Shown: piece by piece, positions 8,377 to 15,948 of the stretch
Numbering within the stretch: the stretch's first letter is position 1
Layout of the letters: each line of letters begins with the position of its first letter
Source of the DNA: Aquabacterium sp.
GTDB lineage: Bacteria; Pseudomonadota; Gammaproteobacteria; Burkholderiales; Burkholderiaceae_C
Direction: 5' to 3'
Length of the DNA: 38,976 nt
Assembly: GCA_029865965.1 (NCBI GenBank)
Contig: JARXAJ010000195.1
Location: 1 to 38,976, forward strand
Program-made: the position numbers and the translations under genes
Notes under the pieces: generated by a model
Told to the model about the DNA's origin: nothing
What the model saw: the letters and a program-made list of their open reading frames with translations, nothing else
The model's database searches: none

Positions 8377-10281
8377 TCAGTTGGGCGGGTGGAACGACAT
8401 CGTCTGGCGGTTGGCGTTGTCGTCCAGTACCTCGGCGTTATAGCCCACCAGGAAGTGCTTGCGGCCGACGCCGGGGATGGTAGCGGTCTGCATGCCCAGC
8501 GTGGCCGCGCCACCGCGGATCAGCCGGCAGCCGCTCATCCCCGAGTACGTGGCCTTGACCAGACCCGAGGATTCGTGCACCGAGACCATCACGTTCACCG
8601 CATCCGCGCCGCAGGCAAAGGTGTCGAACAGGCGGTTGCGGAAGTAGAGGTTGAACACGCGGCCCGGTGCGGTGCCGAAGGTCTTGTACTCGGCGAACTC
8701 GCCGGTGCCAAGGTCGCGCAGGTCGGTCCAGAAGAAGAACAGCGCCGCGTTGGTGGTCAGGTTGGTGGGCAGCGGGCCGCCGAGCGCCGCCGTGCACTGG
8801 CTGCCGAAGAACAGGATGCCGTTCGACGACAGGCTGACGGTGGCGGTCTCGGCACCGAAGCCCCGGTAGGTGAAGCCCAGCGGGATGCCGTGGTGGCACT
8901 TGTCGTCTTCGAGGTTCTCGATGCGCGTCCAGCTGGTACGGTCGTCCTGGCTGAACTGCATGTCGATCGTGGCGACGATGCCCGAGGCCGGCCCGGCCGG
9001 CCCCTGCGGGCCGATGGCGCCCTGCGGTCCCGGCACGCCTTGCGGGCCCGGCGGGCCGGGGTCGCCCCGTGGCCCGGTGGGGCCGGTATCGCCCTTGAGG
9101 CCCTGCACGCCGGGCAGGCCGGGTGCGCCAGCATCGCCCCTGGGCCCCTGGTCGGACAGGGTGAGGTCGAGCCGGGCCACATTGCCGGTGGCGGTGTTCT
9201 CCTTGCTGTCGAAGAACGCGACCGTGTCCGGCGCGCTGAGCGCAGGCGTGACCGCCCAGCCCAGGTTGGTGCCGGGGTTGCTGATCCAGCTCCTGACCTG
9301 GGCCGTCACGTCCACGGCCAGGAACTGCCCCGCCGCCGGCAGCGGCAGGCCGAACAGGGTGTTGCCGCCCAGCGGCGGCTGGTTGCCCGCGCGCACGCCG
9401 GGTTCGGCCCATTTGCCGTTGACCGGATGCAGGTCGACCGCGCCCGGGCTGCCCACGCGGTTGACATGCAGCACCAGCGTGGCCTTCACCAGCTTGGCAG
9501 CGCTGGTGCCGGCCGGCAGCGTGCCCAGGTCGAAACGCAGCAAGGCAGTGGCGCCGCCGCCGACGTTCAAGGTGGGCAGCGCGCCGAAATTGATGTCGGG
9601 CAGCGCGGCGTTGGTGTGGGCGTCGGCAGCCAGCGGCGCGTCCAGCGCCAGGGCAGGGTCGGCAGCCAGTGCGGTGGTGGCGGCCAGCACCAGGGGCGCG
9701 GTCTGCCGGCGCACGCCGCCCCTTCGCACCAGCCCGGCCAGGCCGAGCAGGCCCGCCGCCCACAGCCACCAAGTCACCGGCTCGGGCACCAGGGTGACGG
9801 TGGTGGCCACGGTGATGTCCAGTGCCCAATGGCCGTTGCGCTGGCTGCCGTCCACCCGCACGAAGCGCGCGTCGGCGTCGGGCGCGCCGGTCAGGAAGAC
9901 CGCCGTGTAGGCGGGCTGGCCGGTCTGGCTGAAGACGCCGGCCACCGTGGCTAGCGTGACCGGCTGGCTGGGGTCGGGCGCATTGCCGTCCTGGGACAGC
10001 ACCAGCAGGTAGCTGCCGGCGGGCATGCTGGTGTCGAGCCGGGCATCCCAGCAGAAGCTGCCGGGGCCGGTGCAGGCCTGGCTGCTGCCGACCTTGCCGT
10101 CCACCAGGAAGCCATCGGTTCCGAACAGCGACAGCACAGGCGCAAAGCCGCCTGGCGGCACCAGGGCGCCGGTGGCACTGGTGCCGCCACCGCCGCGAAA
10201 GCGCGGCTGAACAACCGATTCGGCATGGCATGTCCCCAACACGCCGCGGTTGCGGCATGGCTGGGCAATGTGGCATTGCAA
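8377..10281 (-). CDS. PEP-CTERM protein fused in frame to a DNRLRE / collagen-like surface protein
   Basis: One open frame of up to 634 codons joins two proteins. The upstream part (about 9715-10200) resembles DVUA0089-type PEP-CTERM exoproteins: [20 protein letters not shown], and a closing sorting signal (V-P-E-P, membrane helix, R-R). Without a stop, a second export-signal-like stretch follows, with a possible GTG start at 9714 and AAGGGG just before it. After it come a DNRLRE-type domain ([22 protein letters not shown]), 18 Gly-X-Y triplets, and a C-terminal beta-rich domain with several cysteines that I cannot name (perhaps nidogen-like). The beginning is poor: only a TTG at 10281 or a GTG at 10242, no signal peptide and no ribosome-binding site, so the PEP-CTERM part looks 5'-truncated. 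The second protein could be made alone from 9714 (445 residues). Confidence 0.7.
   Translation of the reverse strand: MQCHIAQPCRNRGVLGTCHAESVVQPRFRGGGGTSATGALVPPGGFAPVLSLFGTDGFLVDGKVGSSQACTGPGSFCWDARLDTSMPAGSYLLVLSQDGNAPDPSQPVTLATVAGVFSQTGQPAYTAVFLTGAPDADARFVRVDGSQRNGHWALDITVATTVTLVPEPVTWWLWAAGLLGLAGLVRRGGVRRQTAPLVLAATTALAADPALALDAPLAADAHTNAALPDINFGALPTLNVGGGATALLRFDLGTLPAGTSAAKLVKATLVLHVNRVGSPGAVDLHPVNGKWAEPGVRAGNQPPLGGNTLFGLPLPAAGQFLAVDVTAQVRSWISNPGTNLGWAVTPALSAPDTVAFFDSKENTATGNVARLDLTLSDQGPRGDAGAPGLPGVQGLKGDTGPTGPRGDPGPPGPQGVPGPQGAIGPQGPAGPASGIVATIDMQFSQDDRTSWTRIENLEDDKCHHGIPLGFTYRGFGAETATVSLSSNGILFFGSQCTAALGGPLPTNLTTNAALFFFWTDLRDLGTGEFAEYKTFGTAPGRVFNLYFRNRLFDTFACGADAVNVMVSVHESSGLVKATYSGMSGCRLIRGGAATLGMQTATIPGVGRKHFLVGYNAEVLDDNANRQTMSFHPPN
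8986..9147 (-). repeat. Collagen-like Gly-X-Y tract (18 triplets)
   Basis: The 54 codons encode 18 uninterrupted Gly-X-Y triplets such as [18 protein letters not shown] and G-P-Q. Proline is frequent in X, and charged triplets occur at G-D-A, G-L-K, G-D-T and G-D-P. Bacterial collagen-like segments form trimeric rods that hold a terminal domain away from the cell; here the rod would separate the DNRLRE domain from the C-terminal domain. Confidence 0.9.
9715..9789 (-). other. Internal PEP-CTERM sorting signal
   Basis: The codons spell V-P-E-P, then a Trp/Leu/Ala/Gly-rich hydrophobic helix, then R-R-G-G: the tripartite PEP-CTERM signal recognised by exosortase (EpsH/XrtA). It normally ends a protein. 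Here translation can continue straight into the next domain, which is unexpected. Confidence 0.75.
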
Positions 10282-10282
10282 G

Positions 10283-10320
10283 GCCCCGCCGGGGCATGCG
10301 CAACCCCCTGCGGGCAGGGG
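10283..10320 (-). terminator. Two GC-rich hairpins downstream of the bchG-bchP operon
   Basis: GCCCC-GCC-GGGGC (10283-10295) and CCCCTGC-GG-GCAGGGG (10305-10320) are perfect inverted repeats just beyond the last gene of the leftward bch arm. No T-run follows, so an intrinsic terminator is only possible; they could also stabilise the messenger's 3' end. Confidence 0.3.
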
Positions 10321-10356
10321 AATCCGGGTGAACTTTGACAGCGCCGGCGGCGCTGC

Positions 10357-10698
10357 TCAGGCCTTGCCGCCGTGCCCGGTTTGCCAGCGCCGACGCATGT
10401 CGACCACATGGGCCACGCCGGACAGCGCAAACAGGGCCAGCAGGCAGGCCGGCGGGCCATCGGTCAGTGCCGCCAGCAACGCGCCCATCAGCCCACCGCC
10501 GGCCACCAGCGTGGGCAGCAGCGTGCGCGGCGGCAAGCCGGCGCCGGTGCGGCGGTGCCAGGCTGTCAACACCAGGGCTTCCAGCACCATCCCGGCACTG
10601 GTCAGCGCCACCAGATGGGCCAGCCACGGCAGGGCCACCGGCGCTGCAGCCGGGCCTTCAGCCAGCCAGCCCCACAGGGTGGCGAGCTGCTCGCTCAC
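10357..10698 (-). CDS. Small membrane protein of the photosynthesis gene cluster
   Basis: A 113-residue hydrophobic protein with about three predicted membrane helices (around residues 20-45, 60-78 and 82-95) and a basic C-terminus (D-M-R-R-R-W-Q). Its GTG start overlaps the bchP stop in a GTGA, so it is translationally coupled to bchP and last in the bchG-bchP operon. I do not recognise the family. Coupling to the bacteriochlorophyll tail reductase suggests a role in that reaction, in membrane anchoring of BchP or in pigment handling, but this is inference only. Confidence 0.7.
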   Translation of the reverse strand: MSEQLATLWGWLAEGPAAAPVALPWLAHLVALTSAGMVLEALVLTAWHRRTGAGLPPRTLLPTLVAGGGLMGALLAALTDGPPACLLALFALSGVAHVVDMRRRWQTGHGGKA

Positions 10699-11924
10699 AC
10701 CCGGGCCAGCCCCAGCAGGTGCGCCATGTCCTTGAAGAAGATGCGCACATGGGCCATGGGCTTCGTGCGCACCAGGCGCTTGTTCATGTAGGCGTCGAAG
10801 GTCAGCTGCTGCACGTCCTTGTCCTTGCAGATGCTGACGAAGCGCTCGCGCCGCTTGTCGCTGGAGTACCAGAAGCGCTGCATGATGCCCAGCACCCAGA
10901 ACACGCGGCCATGCTCGCGCATGAACAGCTTGCGCGCCAGGCCCAGGCAGCGGGGTGATGCGCCTGCGAGCAGGGCGCCCACGGCGGTGGCGGCATGCCG
11001 GCCGCTGGCCATGGCGTAGTAGATGCCTTCACCCGACGACGGGGCGATCACGCCGGCGGCATCGCCCACCACCACCACGTCGCGGCCGTTGTCCCAGCGC
11101 TTGAGCGGCTTCATCGGCAGTGGCGCACCCTCGCGGCGGATGGTGCGGGCGCCGGCCAGGCCGGCCTCGGCGCGCAATGTGGCCACCGCCCCGCGCAGGC
11201 TGAACCCCTTGTCGGCGCTGCCGGTGCCGATGGACAGGGTCTTGCCATGCGGGAACACCCAGCCGTAGAAGTCGGGCGAGATGCTGCCGCGGTAGACCAC
11301 ATCGCAGCGTGTGGGGTCGTAGCCGGCCGGCTGCTGATCGGGCAAGGCGATGATCTCGTGGTACGCAAACACGCAGGCCACCTTGCTGATGCCCGGGATG
11401 GCCTGCTGGGCCACCGCCGAACGGGCGCCGTCGGCACCGATCACCGCCTTGGCCCGCACCGACCACAGCGGGCCCACGGCGTCGGTGCCATCACCGCCAG
11501 AGGGGCGGTACAGGATCACGGCCGTGCCGTCGGCGTCACGCTCCAGCCGCTCGAAGCGGCCGCTGCGGCGCTGGGCGCCGTGGCTGGCTGCGCGCGTGCG
11601 CAAAAACTCGTCGAAGTGCTCGCGGTCGACCATGCCGACGAAGCCGCCCTCGATCGGGATGTCCACTTTCACATCGGCCGGCGACACCATGCGCGCCGAG
11701 TGGGCGCGCGCCGCCAATTGCGAATCGGGGATGGCGAAGTCCTTGATCAGGCGCGGCGGGATGGCGCCACCGCAGGGCTTGATGCGTCCGGCGCGGTCGA
11801 GCAGCAGGACTTTGCGGCCCTGGCGTGCCAGGTCGTCGGCGGCGGTGGCGCCGGCAGGCCCGCCACCGACCACCACCACGTCAAAGGTTTCGGCTTGTGC
11901 CGTCGGGCTGGGGATGAGGCTCAT
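10695..11924 (-). CDS. bchP: Geranylgeranyl bacteriochlorophyll / diphosphate reductase BchP
   Basis: A 409-residue FAD-dependent reductase that saturates three double bonds of the geranylgeranyl tail to give the phytyl tail of bacteriochlorophyll. The dinucleotide-binding motif V-V-G-G-G-P-A-G-A-T-A-A lies near residues 19-30 and is followed by L-L-D-R and the family-typical K-P-C-G-G-A-I-P-P. The second FAD motif, V-V-V-G-D-A-A-G-V-I-A-P-S-S-G-E-G-I-Y-Y, is also present. The start overlaps the preceding PucC-like gene by 4 bp, and the small membrane gene overlaps its stop. Membrane-associated, electrons from NADPH. Identification is secure from motifs and context. Confidence 0.95.
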   Translation of the reverse strand: MSLIPSPTAQAETFDVVVVGGGPAGATAADDLARQGRKVLLLDRAGRIKPCGGAIPPRLIKDFAIPDSQLAARAHSARMVSPADVKVDIPIEGGFVGMVDREHFDEFLRTRAASHGAQRRSGRFERLERDADGTAVILYRPSGGDGTDAVGPLWSVRAKAVIGADGARSAVAQQAIPGISKVACVFAYHEIIALPDQQPAGYDPTRCDVVYRGSISPDFYGWVFPHGKTLSIGTGSADKGFSLRGAVATLRAEAGLAGARTIRREGAPLPMKPLKRWDNGRDVVVVGDAAGVIAPSSGEGIYYAMASGRHAATAVGALLAGASPRCLGLARKLFMREHGRVFWVLGIMQRFWYSSDKRRERFVSICKDKDVQQLTFDAYMNKRLVRTKPMAHVRIFFKDMAHLLGLARV

Positions 11925-13492
11925 GTCGCTGCTCCGAATTCATTGGCAGGGGTGAGGGTGCCCGGCCGCCTGTTGGCGGTGTTGGGCTGGGAGATGGTTG
12001 CAGTTGCGGTTGCAGTTGCGGTTGCGGCTGAAGTTGCTGGTGCTGGTGCCGGCACGGCCACACGCCAGGCCAGGCCGGCGGCCACCACGAACAGTAGGCC
12101 TTCGAGCGCAAACACCAGGGCATAGGCTTGGCCAGGGGTGCCGATCAGCTGGCGCGACAGATCGCTGGCAGCCGCGCCCAGCAGCCCGCCGAGGCCGAAG
12201 GCCACCGCCTGCGCCGCGCCCCACAGGCCCATGCGCACGCCTTCGCGGCCGGGTGCGCCCTGGGTGGCCAGCGCCATCATGGCGCCGATGGCGGCGATGG
12301 AGAACGCGCCGTTGGACACGCCCAGCAAGAACACCGTGGTGCGCAGCGGCCAGGCCGTGCCCAGCAGCCCGGCGGCGACCAGGCCGGCCATGGCGATGGC
12401 CGAGGCGATGCAACCGCCCACCACCCAGCCGCGCAGTGAGCCCAGGGCCCGACCAGCCAGGCGCCGGCCGGCAAATGCCGCCATCAGCATGCCCAGCAGC
12501 ACACCGCCGTGCTGCACGCCCGACAACTGCGTGCTCTCACCCGGGGTGTAGCCATGCACGATGCCGGCGAAGGGCTCCAGGATCAGGTCTTGCGCGCTGT
12601 AGGCCAGCATCGACACGAACACGAAGATGGTGAAGCGGCGGGCATCGCTGTCAGCCCACACCTGGGCCAGCGCGGCGCGGAAGTCGGGCTTGGCGGCAGC
12701 GGCGTCGGGCGTGTCTGGCGGTGCCTGGGCGGTTTCGACACCCCACACCGCCAGCAGTGACAGCACCAGGGCCAGCGCGCACACCCCGCCGCTGACCTGC
12801 AGCAGCCGGGCTGGCGAGTATGGGTCGAGCAGCTTGCCGCTGACACCGGCGGTGACGGCGAAGCCGACGATCATCATCAGCCACACCGTGGTGGCGGCGG
12901 CGGCGCGGCGGTCGGCCGCCACCCGTTTGGCCAGCAGCACCAGCAGCGACGTGCCGGCCGCGCCCACGCCCAGGCCGATCAGCACGAAGGCCGCCACCGC
13001 CAGGGTGATGCCGGCTGCCGGGCTGCTGCCCATCCACACCGTGGCCAGCGCGGCCAGGAAGCCGCCACTGGCCAGGACCGCCATGCCGCCGGCGATCCAC
13101 GGCGTGCGGCGGGCTGTCACGTCGCTGCCATGGCCCAGCCGCGGCCGCAACATCTGCACCAGGTAGTGCAGGGCCACCAGCGCACCCGGCAACAGCGCCG
13201 GCAGCGCCAGCTCGACCACCATCACCCGGTTCAATGTGGATGTGGTGGTGACCACCACCGCACCCAGGCAGGCCTGCACCAGGCCCAGCCGGAAGATCTG
13301 CCACCAGCTGAAATGGGTATCCCCGCTGCGGCCTTCGGCCGCCCCCCCAGGAGGTGCAGGCCAGCGCCCCGGCGAAGCCGGTTCCGCGAAGTGGGTACCC
13401 CCCCTACGGCCTTCGGCCGCCCCCCCAGGGGGGCCACGCCAGCGGCCCGGCGAAGCCGGTTCCGCGGCGTGCGCTTGCTGGGGAGTGCTCAT
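11921..13492 (-). CDS. PucC/LhaA-family MFS protein between bchG and bchP, with repeat insertion
   Basis: A 523-residue membrane protein of the BCD (bacteriochlorophyll delivery) family of major facilitator proteins, like LhaA and PucC and the orf428-type gene found between bchG and bchP in other purple bacteria. Family blocks include F-R-L-G-L-V-Q, T-S-T-L-N-R-V-M-V-V-E-L and F-A-G-I-V-H-G-Y-T-P-G-E-S-T-Q-L-S-G. The ATG at 13492 overlaps the bchG stop (ATGA), so the start is firm. Between residue 9 and the native-looking S-W-W-Q-I-F (residue 62) lie two 26-residue Pro/Gly-rich repeats encoded by tandem 78-bp DNA repeats, absent from the family as I know it. The C-terminus ends in an Ala/Thr/Pro-rich tail. 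It likely helps pigment insertion or transport. The insertion keeps the frame, so the protein is probably still made. Confidence 0.88.
   Translation of the reverse strand: MSTPQQAHAAEPASPGRWRGPPGGAAEGRRGGTHFAEPASPGRWPAPPGGAAEGRSGDTHFSWWQIFRLGLVQACLGAVVVTTTSTLNRVMVVELALPALLPGALVALHYLVQMLRPRLGHGSDVTARRTPWIAGGMAVLASGGFLAALATVWMGSSPAAGITLAVAAFVLIGLGVGAAGTSLLVLLAKRVAADRRAAAATTVWLMMIVGFAVTAGVSGKLLDPYSPARLLQVSGGVCALALVLSLLAVWGVETAQAPPDTPDAAAAKPDFRAALAQVWADSDARRFTIFVFVSMLAYSAQDLILEPFAGIVHGYTPGESTQLSGVQHGGVLLGMLMAAFAGRRLAGRALGSLRGWVVGGCIASAIAMAGLVAAGLLGTAWPLRTTVFLLGVSNGAFSIAAIGAMMALATQGAPGREGVRMGLWGAAQAVAFGLGGLLGAAASDLSRQLIGTPGQAYALVFALEGLLFVVAAGLAWRVAVPAPAPATSAATATATATATISQPNTANRRPGTLTPANEFGAAT
13310..13465 (-). 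repeat. Two tandem 78-bp palindromic repeats inside the PucC-like gene
   Basis: Copy one spans 13310-13387 and copy two 13388-13465; aligned by eye they differ at about nine positions. Each carries the palindrome GCGGCC-TTC-GGCCGC (or the near-identical ACGGCC version) and a C-run facing a G-run. 78 bp is 26 codons, so both copies stay in frame and code for A-E-P-A-S-P-G-R-W...T-H-F twice. They look like a dispersed intergenic palindromic element that landed in a coding sequence and duplicated. Confidence 0.9.
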
Positions 13493-14376
13493 CCGGGCTG
13501 TCCGGTTGTCGCGCGCAGCGCGAAGGCGCTGACCAGCATGCCGCTGACAAAGAAGTTGATGCCCAGCGCGCTGTACCAGATGGCGCGCTCACGCGGGCTG
13601 GCCAGGAAGCGCAGCATCAGCAGAAGTTGCACCGCCAGCAGGCCAGCCACGCCCAGCGCATGGCTGCTGGCGCCCCATTGGGCCAGCATCACCACCACCA
13701 CCACCTGCGGCGCCGCCATCATCAGGCAGGCGGTGCGGGCTGCCCCGTCCACCCCCAGGCGCACGGGCAGCGAGCCGATGCCCATCTGCCTGTCGCCTTC
13801 GATCGACTTGAAGTCGTTGAGCGTCATGATGCCGTGTGCCCCCACGCTGTAGAGCAGGGCCAGCAGCATCGACCGTTCACTGGGCCAGCCACCGGCGGCC
13901 ATCACCGCGGCGCCGGTCATCCAGGCCAGGCCTTCATACGACAAGCCGCAGGCTGCATTGCCCCACCAGCCGTTGCGCTTCAGGCGCAGCGGCGGCGCGC
14001 TGTACGCCCAGGCCAGCAATAGCCCGGCGGCGGCGGCAGCAAACCCCACCGGCCCCAGCACCATGCCCACGGCCAACGACAACACGGTCCACAGCACGGC
14101 GATGTACAGGCCCCAGCGGCCTGGCATGCGGCCCGACGGAATCGGCCGGTTGGGTTCATTGATGGCGTCGACATGGCGGTCGAACCAGTCGTTGACCGCC
14201 TGGCTGGTGGCACACACCAGCGGGCCGGCCAGCAAGATGCCCACCAGCACCAGACCCCAGCGGTCTGCAATCGGTGCGCCCGAGGCCACCACGCCGCACC
14301 CAAAGGCCCACATCGGAGGGAACCAGGTGATGGGCTTGAACAGTTCGGCGACGGTGGACAGCGCGGGTCTGGGCAT
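13489..14376 (-). CDS. bchG: Bacteriochlorophyll synthase BchG
   Basis: A 295-residue UbiA-family prenyltransferase that esterifies bacteriochlorophyllide a with geranylgeranyl (or phytyl) diphosphate at the inner membrane. The first Asp-rich motif reads N-D-W-F-D-R-H-V-D-A-I-N-E-P-N-R-P-I-P-S-G and the second T-L-N-D-F-K-S-I-E-G-D-R, both diagnostic of chlorophyll synthases; about eight membrane helices are predicted. The ATG at 14376 (M-P-R-P-A-L-S) is preferred to a TTG at 14412 that lies within the promoter. No good Shine-Dalgarno sequence is seen, and the predicted transcript start is next to the ATG. It leads the operon bchG / PucC-like / bchP / small membrane gene, with a PpsR box at the promoter. 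Confidence 0.95.
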   Translation of the reverse strand: MPRPALSTVAELFKPITWFPPMWAFGCGVVASGAPIADRWGLVLVGILLAGPLVCATSQAVNDWFDRHVDAINEPNRPIPSGRMPGRWGLYIAVLWTVLSLAVGMVLGPVGFAAAAAGLLLAWAYSAPPLRLKRNGWWGNAACGLSYEGLAWMTGAAVMAAGGWPSERSMLLALLYSVGAHGIMTLNDFKSIEGDRQMGIGSLPVRLGVDGAARTACLMMAAPQVVVVVMLAQWGASSHALGVAGLLAVQLLLMLRFLASPRERAIWYSALGINFFVSGMLVSAFALRATTGQPG

Positions 14377-14380
14377 GCGC

Positions 14381-14398
14381 TGATTCTTCTGCCTGACA
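14381..14398 (-). promoter_or_regulatory. Second, imperfect PpsR-like site at bchG
   Basis: On the minus strand the sequence reads TGT-N12-TCA, one mismatch from TGT-N12-ACA. It lies 8 bp from the perfect box at 14407-14424, a spacing that suits cooperative PpsR/CrtJ binding. Its first 12 bases, TGTCAGGCAGAA, recur exactly at 17051-17062 upstream of bchF. Confidence 0.45.
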
Positions 14399-14412
14399 CT
14401 CCAGAGTGTCAA
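14384..14412 (-). promoter_or_regulatory. bchG promoter (sigma-70 type) overlapping a PpsR box
   Basis: On the minus strand TTGACA (14412-14407) is followed after 17 bases by GAAGAA (14389-14384), a consensus -35 with a weak -10. The first T of the -35 lies exactly 36 bases before the A of the bchG ATG, so the transcript would start about at the start codon. The -35 lies inside a PpsR box, which fits repression by blocking RNA polymerase. Confidence 0.5.
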
Positions 14413-14424
14413 CCGGGATTTACA
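14407..14424 (+). promoter_or_regulatory. PpsR/CrtJ binding site upstream of bchG
   Basis: TGTCAACCGGGATTTACA is an exact TGT-N12-ACA match to the PpsR/CrtJ recognition sequence. It sits between the ppsR stop and the bchG start and overlaps the bchG -35 hexamer. It also shares its left half with the 18-bp palindrome TGACACTC-CA-GAGTGTCA (14394-14411). Confidence 0.7.
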
Positions 14425-14456
14425 TAGCCCCCGAGGATCGGCGGGCGGCGGGGCGG

Positions 14457-15914
14457 CTACTTTTCGACGCCGGGCCCCAGGTCGCCGAGGCCGTAGCGCC
14501 GCAGCTTCACGTACAGGCTCTGACGCGACAGCCCCAGGATCTCGGCGGCCGAGGCGCGGTTGTCGCGGGTGAGCTCCAGCGCGGCCTCGATGCAGCGCTT
14601 CTCGATCAGGTCGGTCGTCTCGCCGACGATGTCTTTCATCGGCACCCGCCCCACCAGCTCTGTCAGCTGGTTGACCGAGCGCGGCAGGGTCTGCGCGGCG
14701 GTGGTGTCGGGCTGCAAGCGGCGGCCGACGTCGCGCACGGTGAAGCCCAGCAGCATCGGGTCAGACCGGGTGACGGTGACCGCCGAGATCTCGACCTCGG
14801 TGTTGGCACCGAACTCACCACGCAGCGTGGTGGCAAAAAGCTTGACCGCCCCGCGCTGGCGCAGGTTGGACACCAGCACGCCCAGGTCCACGTCGGTGCG
14901 CCCCAGCCAGCGCTCCAGTGACTGGCCGCGCATCTGCTCCTCGCCGGCCATCTGGCAGAGGTTGATGAACTCGGTGTTGGCGGCCTGCACCAGGCCGTCC
15001 AAGTCGGTGACCACCAGCCCGTCTGGCGCGCCCTGGGCCAGTTGCAGCAGCATGGCCGATTCAGCCCCGTGGCTTTGGGCATGCTGGTTGTCAATGCGTG
15101 ACAGCCGCACCAGCAGCAGGTGGCTCTGGTCCTGGTGCAGCAGCGTGGCCGACACCTGCACCGCGCTGCGGCTCTCGGCAAGTTCGGCGCTGACCGGATC
15201 GGCGCGGCCGGTGCGCCGTGCCGCCGCCAGCAGCACGGTCACCAGCTTGGTGCTGCGCGGTGTCTGGCCCAGCGGAAACACCTGGCCCACCAGCCGCTCG
15301 ACCGGTGTGCCCATCATGGTGACGGCGGCAGGGTTGGCTTCCAGCACACGGCTGGTTTCGGCGTCGACCACCAGCACGGCCTCGCCGGCCATCTGGAACA
15401 GCTGGCGGTAGCGCAGTTCGGCCTGGCGGAACCGGGCGTAGTCGCGCTCGACCGACAGCTGGGCTTCGACCAGGCGTTGCTGCAGCGCCATGGTCACGCG
15501 CTGGTCGCGGCCGAAGGCAAACCAGCGTGCCGGCTTGCTGCCCTGTGCGGGCACGGCATGGCTGGCAAAGCTCAACGGCAAGGTGCCGCCTTCAGGGATG
15601 GTCTGGTTGATCTGCCGCCAGCGCATGGCGCCCGGTGCTGGCGGCGCCAGCAGTGCACGCACTTTGGCATGGCTGTCATCGCTGACGGTGTCGATCCAGC
15701 GCAGGCCGATCCACGCGTCGCCCAGTTCATTGGCCAGTGCCTCGTCACCGAAGGCCATGTCCAGGATGGTGCCGGTGTCGTCGATCACCATGGTCACGTC
15801 GGTGGCCGTGCACAGCAGGGCGGCGATGGCCTCGGGGCCGATGTCAGCCAGGGTCTGGCGCGCCTGCTTGAACTCCCCGGTGGCCCGGGTGGCAGCCGGC
15901 TTGGTCTTTTTCAT
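14457..15914 (-). CDS. ppsR: Photosynthesis-gene transcriptional regulator PpsR/CrtJ
   Basis: A 485-residue redox-responsive DNA-binding protein that controls bch, crt and light-harvesting genes by binding TGT-N12-ACA. PAS-like regions are seen at about residues 28-140, 165-275 and 285-400. The C-terminus carries a Fis-type helix-turn-helix (R-A-S-A-A-E-I-L-G-L-S-R-Q-S-L-Y-V-K-L, about 453-471). Only three cysteines occur: 35, 320 and 441; Cys441 lies just before the recognition helices, where CrtJ has its reactive cysteine, but I find none near residue 249. The ATG at 15914 (M-K-K-T-K) is chosen because the upstream extension reads as the shadow of ppaA. It follows ppaA by 34 bp and precedes bchG. 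Confidence 0.93.
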   Translation of the reverse strand: MKKTKPAATRATGEFKQARQTLADIGPEAIAALLCTATDVTMVIDDTGTILDMAFGDEALANELGDAWIGLRWIDTVSDDSHAKVRALLAPPAPGAMRWRQINQTIPEGGTLPLSFASHAVPAQGSKPARWFAFGRDQRVTMALQQRLVEAQLSVERDYARFRQAELRYRQLFQMAGEAVLVVDAETSRVLEANPAAVTMMGTPVERLVGQVFPLGQTPRSTKLVTVLLAAARRTGRADPVSAELAESRSAVQVSATLLHQDQSHLLLVRLSRIDNQHAQSHGAESAMLLQLAQGAPDGLVVTDLDGLVQAANTEFINLCQMAGEEQMRGQSLERWLGRTDVDLGVLVSNLRQRGAVKLFATTLRGEFGANTEVEISAVTVTRSDPMLLGFTVRDVGRRLQPDTTAAQTLPRSVNQLTELVGRVPMKDIVGETTDLIEKRCIEAALELTRDNRASAAEILGLSRQSLYVKLRRYGLGDLGPGVEK

Positions 15915-15948
15915 GCCGGAAGTTCCTGTGACAGGACGCCGTGTGGCC

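Noticed and set aside
13489-14412. Longer bchG starting at the TTG at 14412
   Set aside because: The extra codons lie within the -35/PpsR region, and the ATG at 14376 begins the family-typical sequence.
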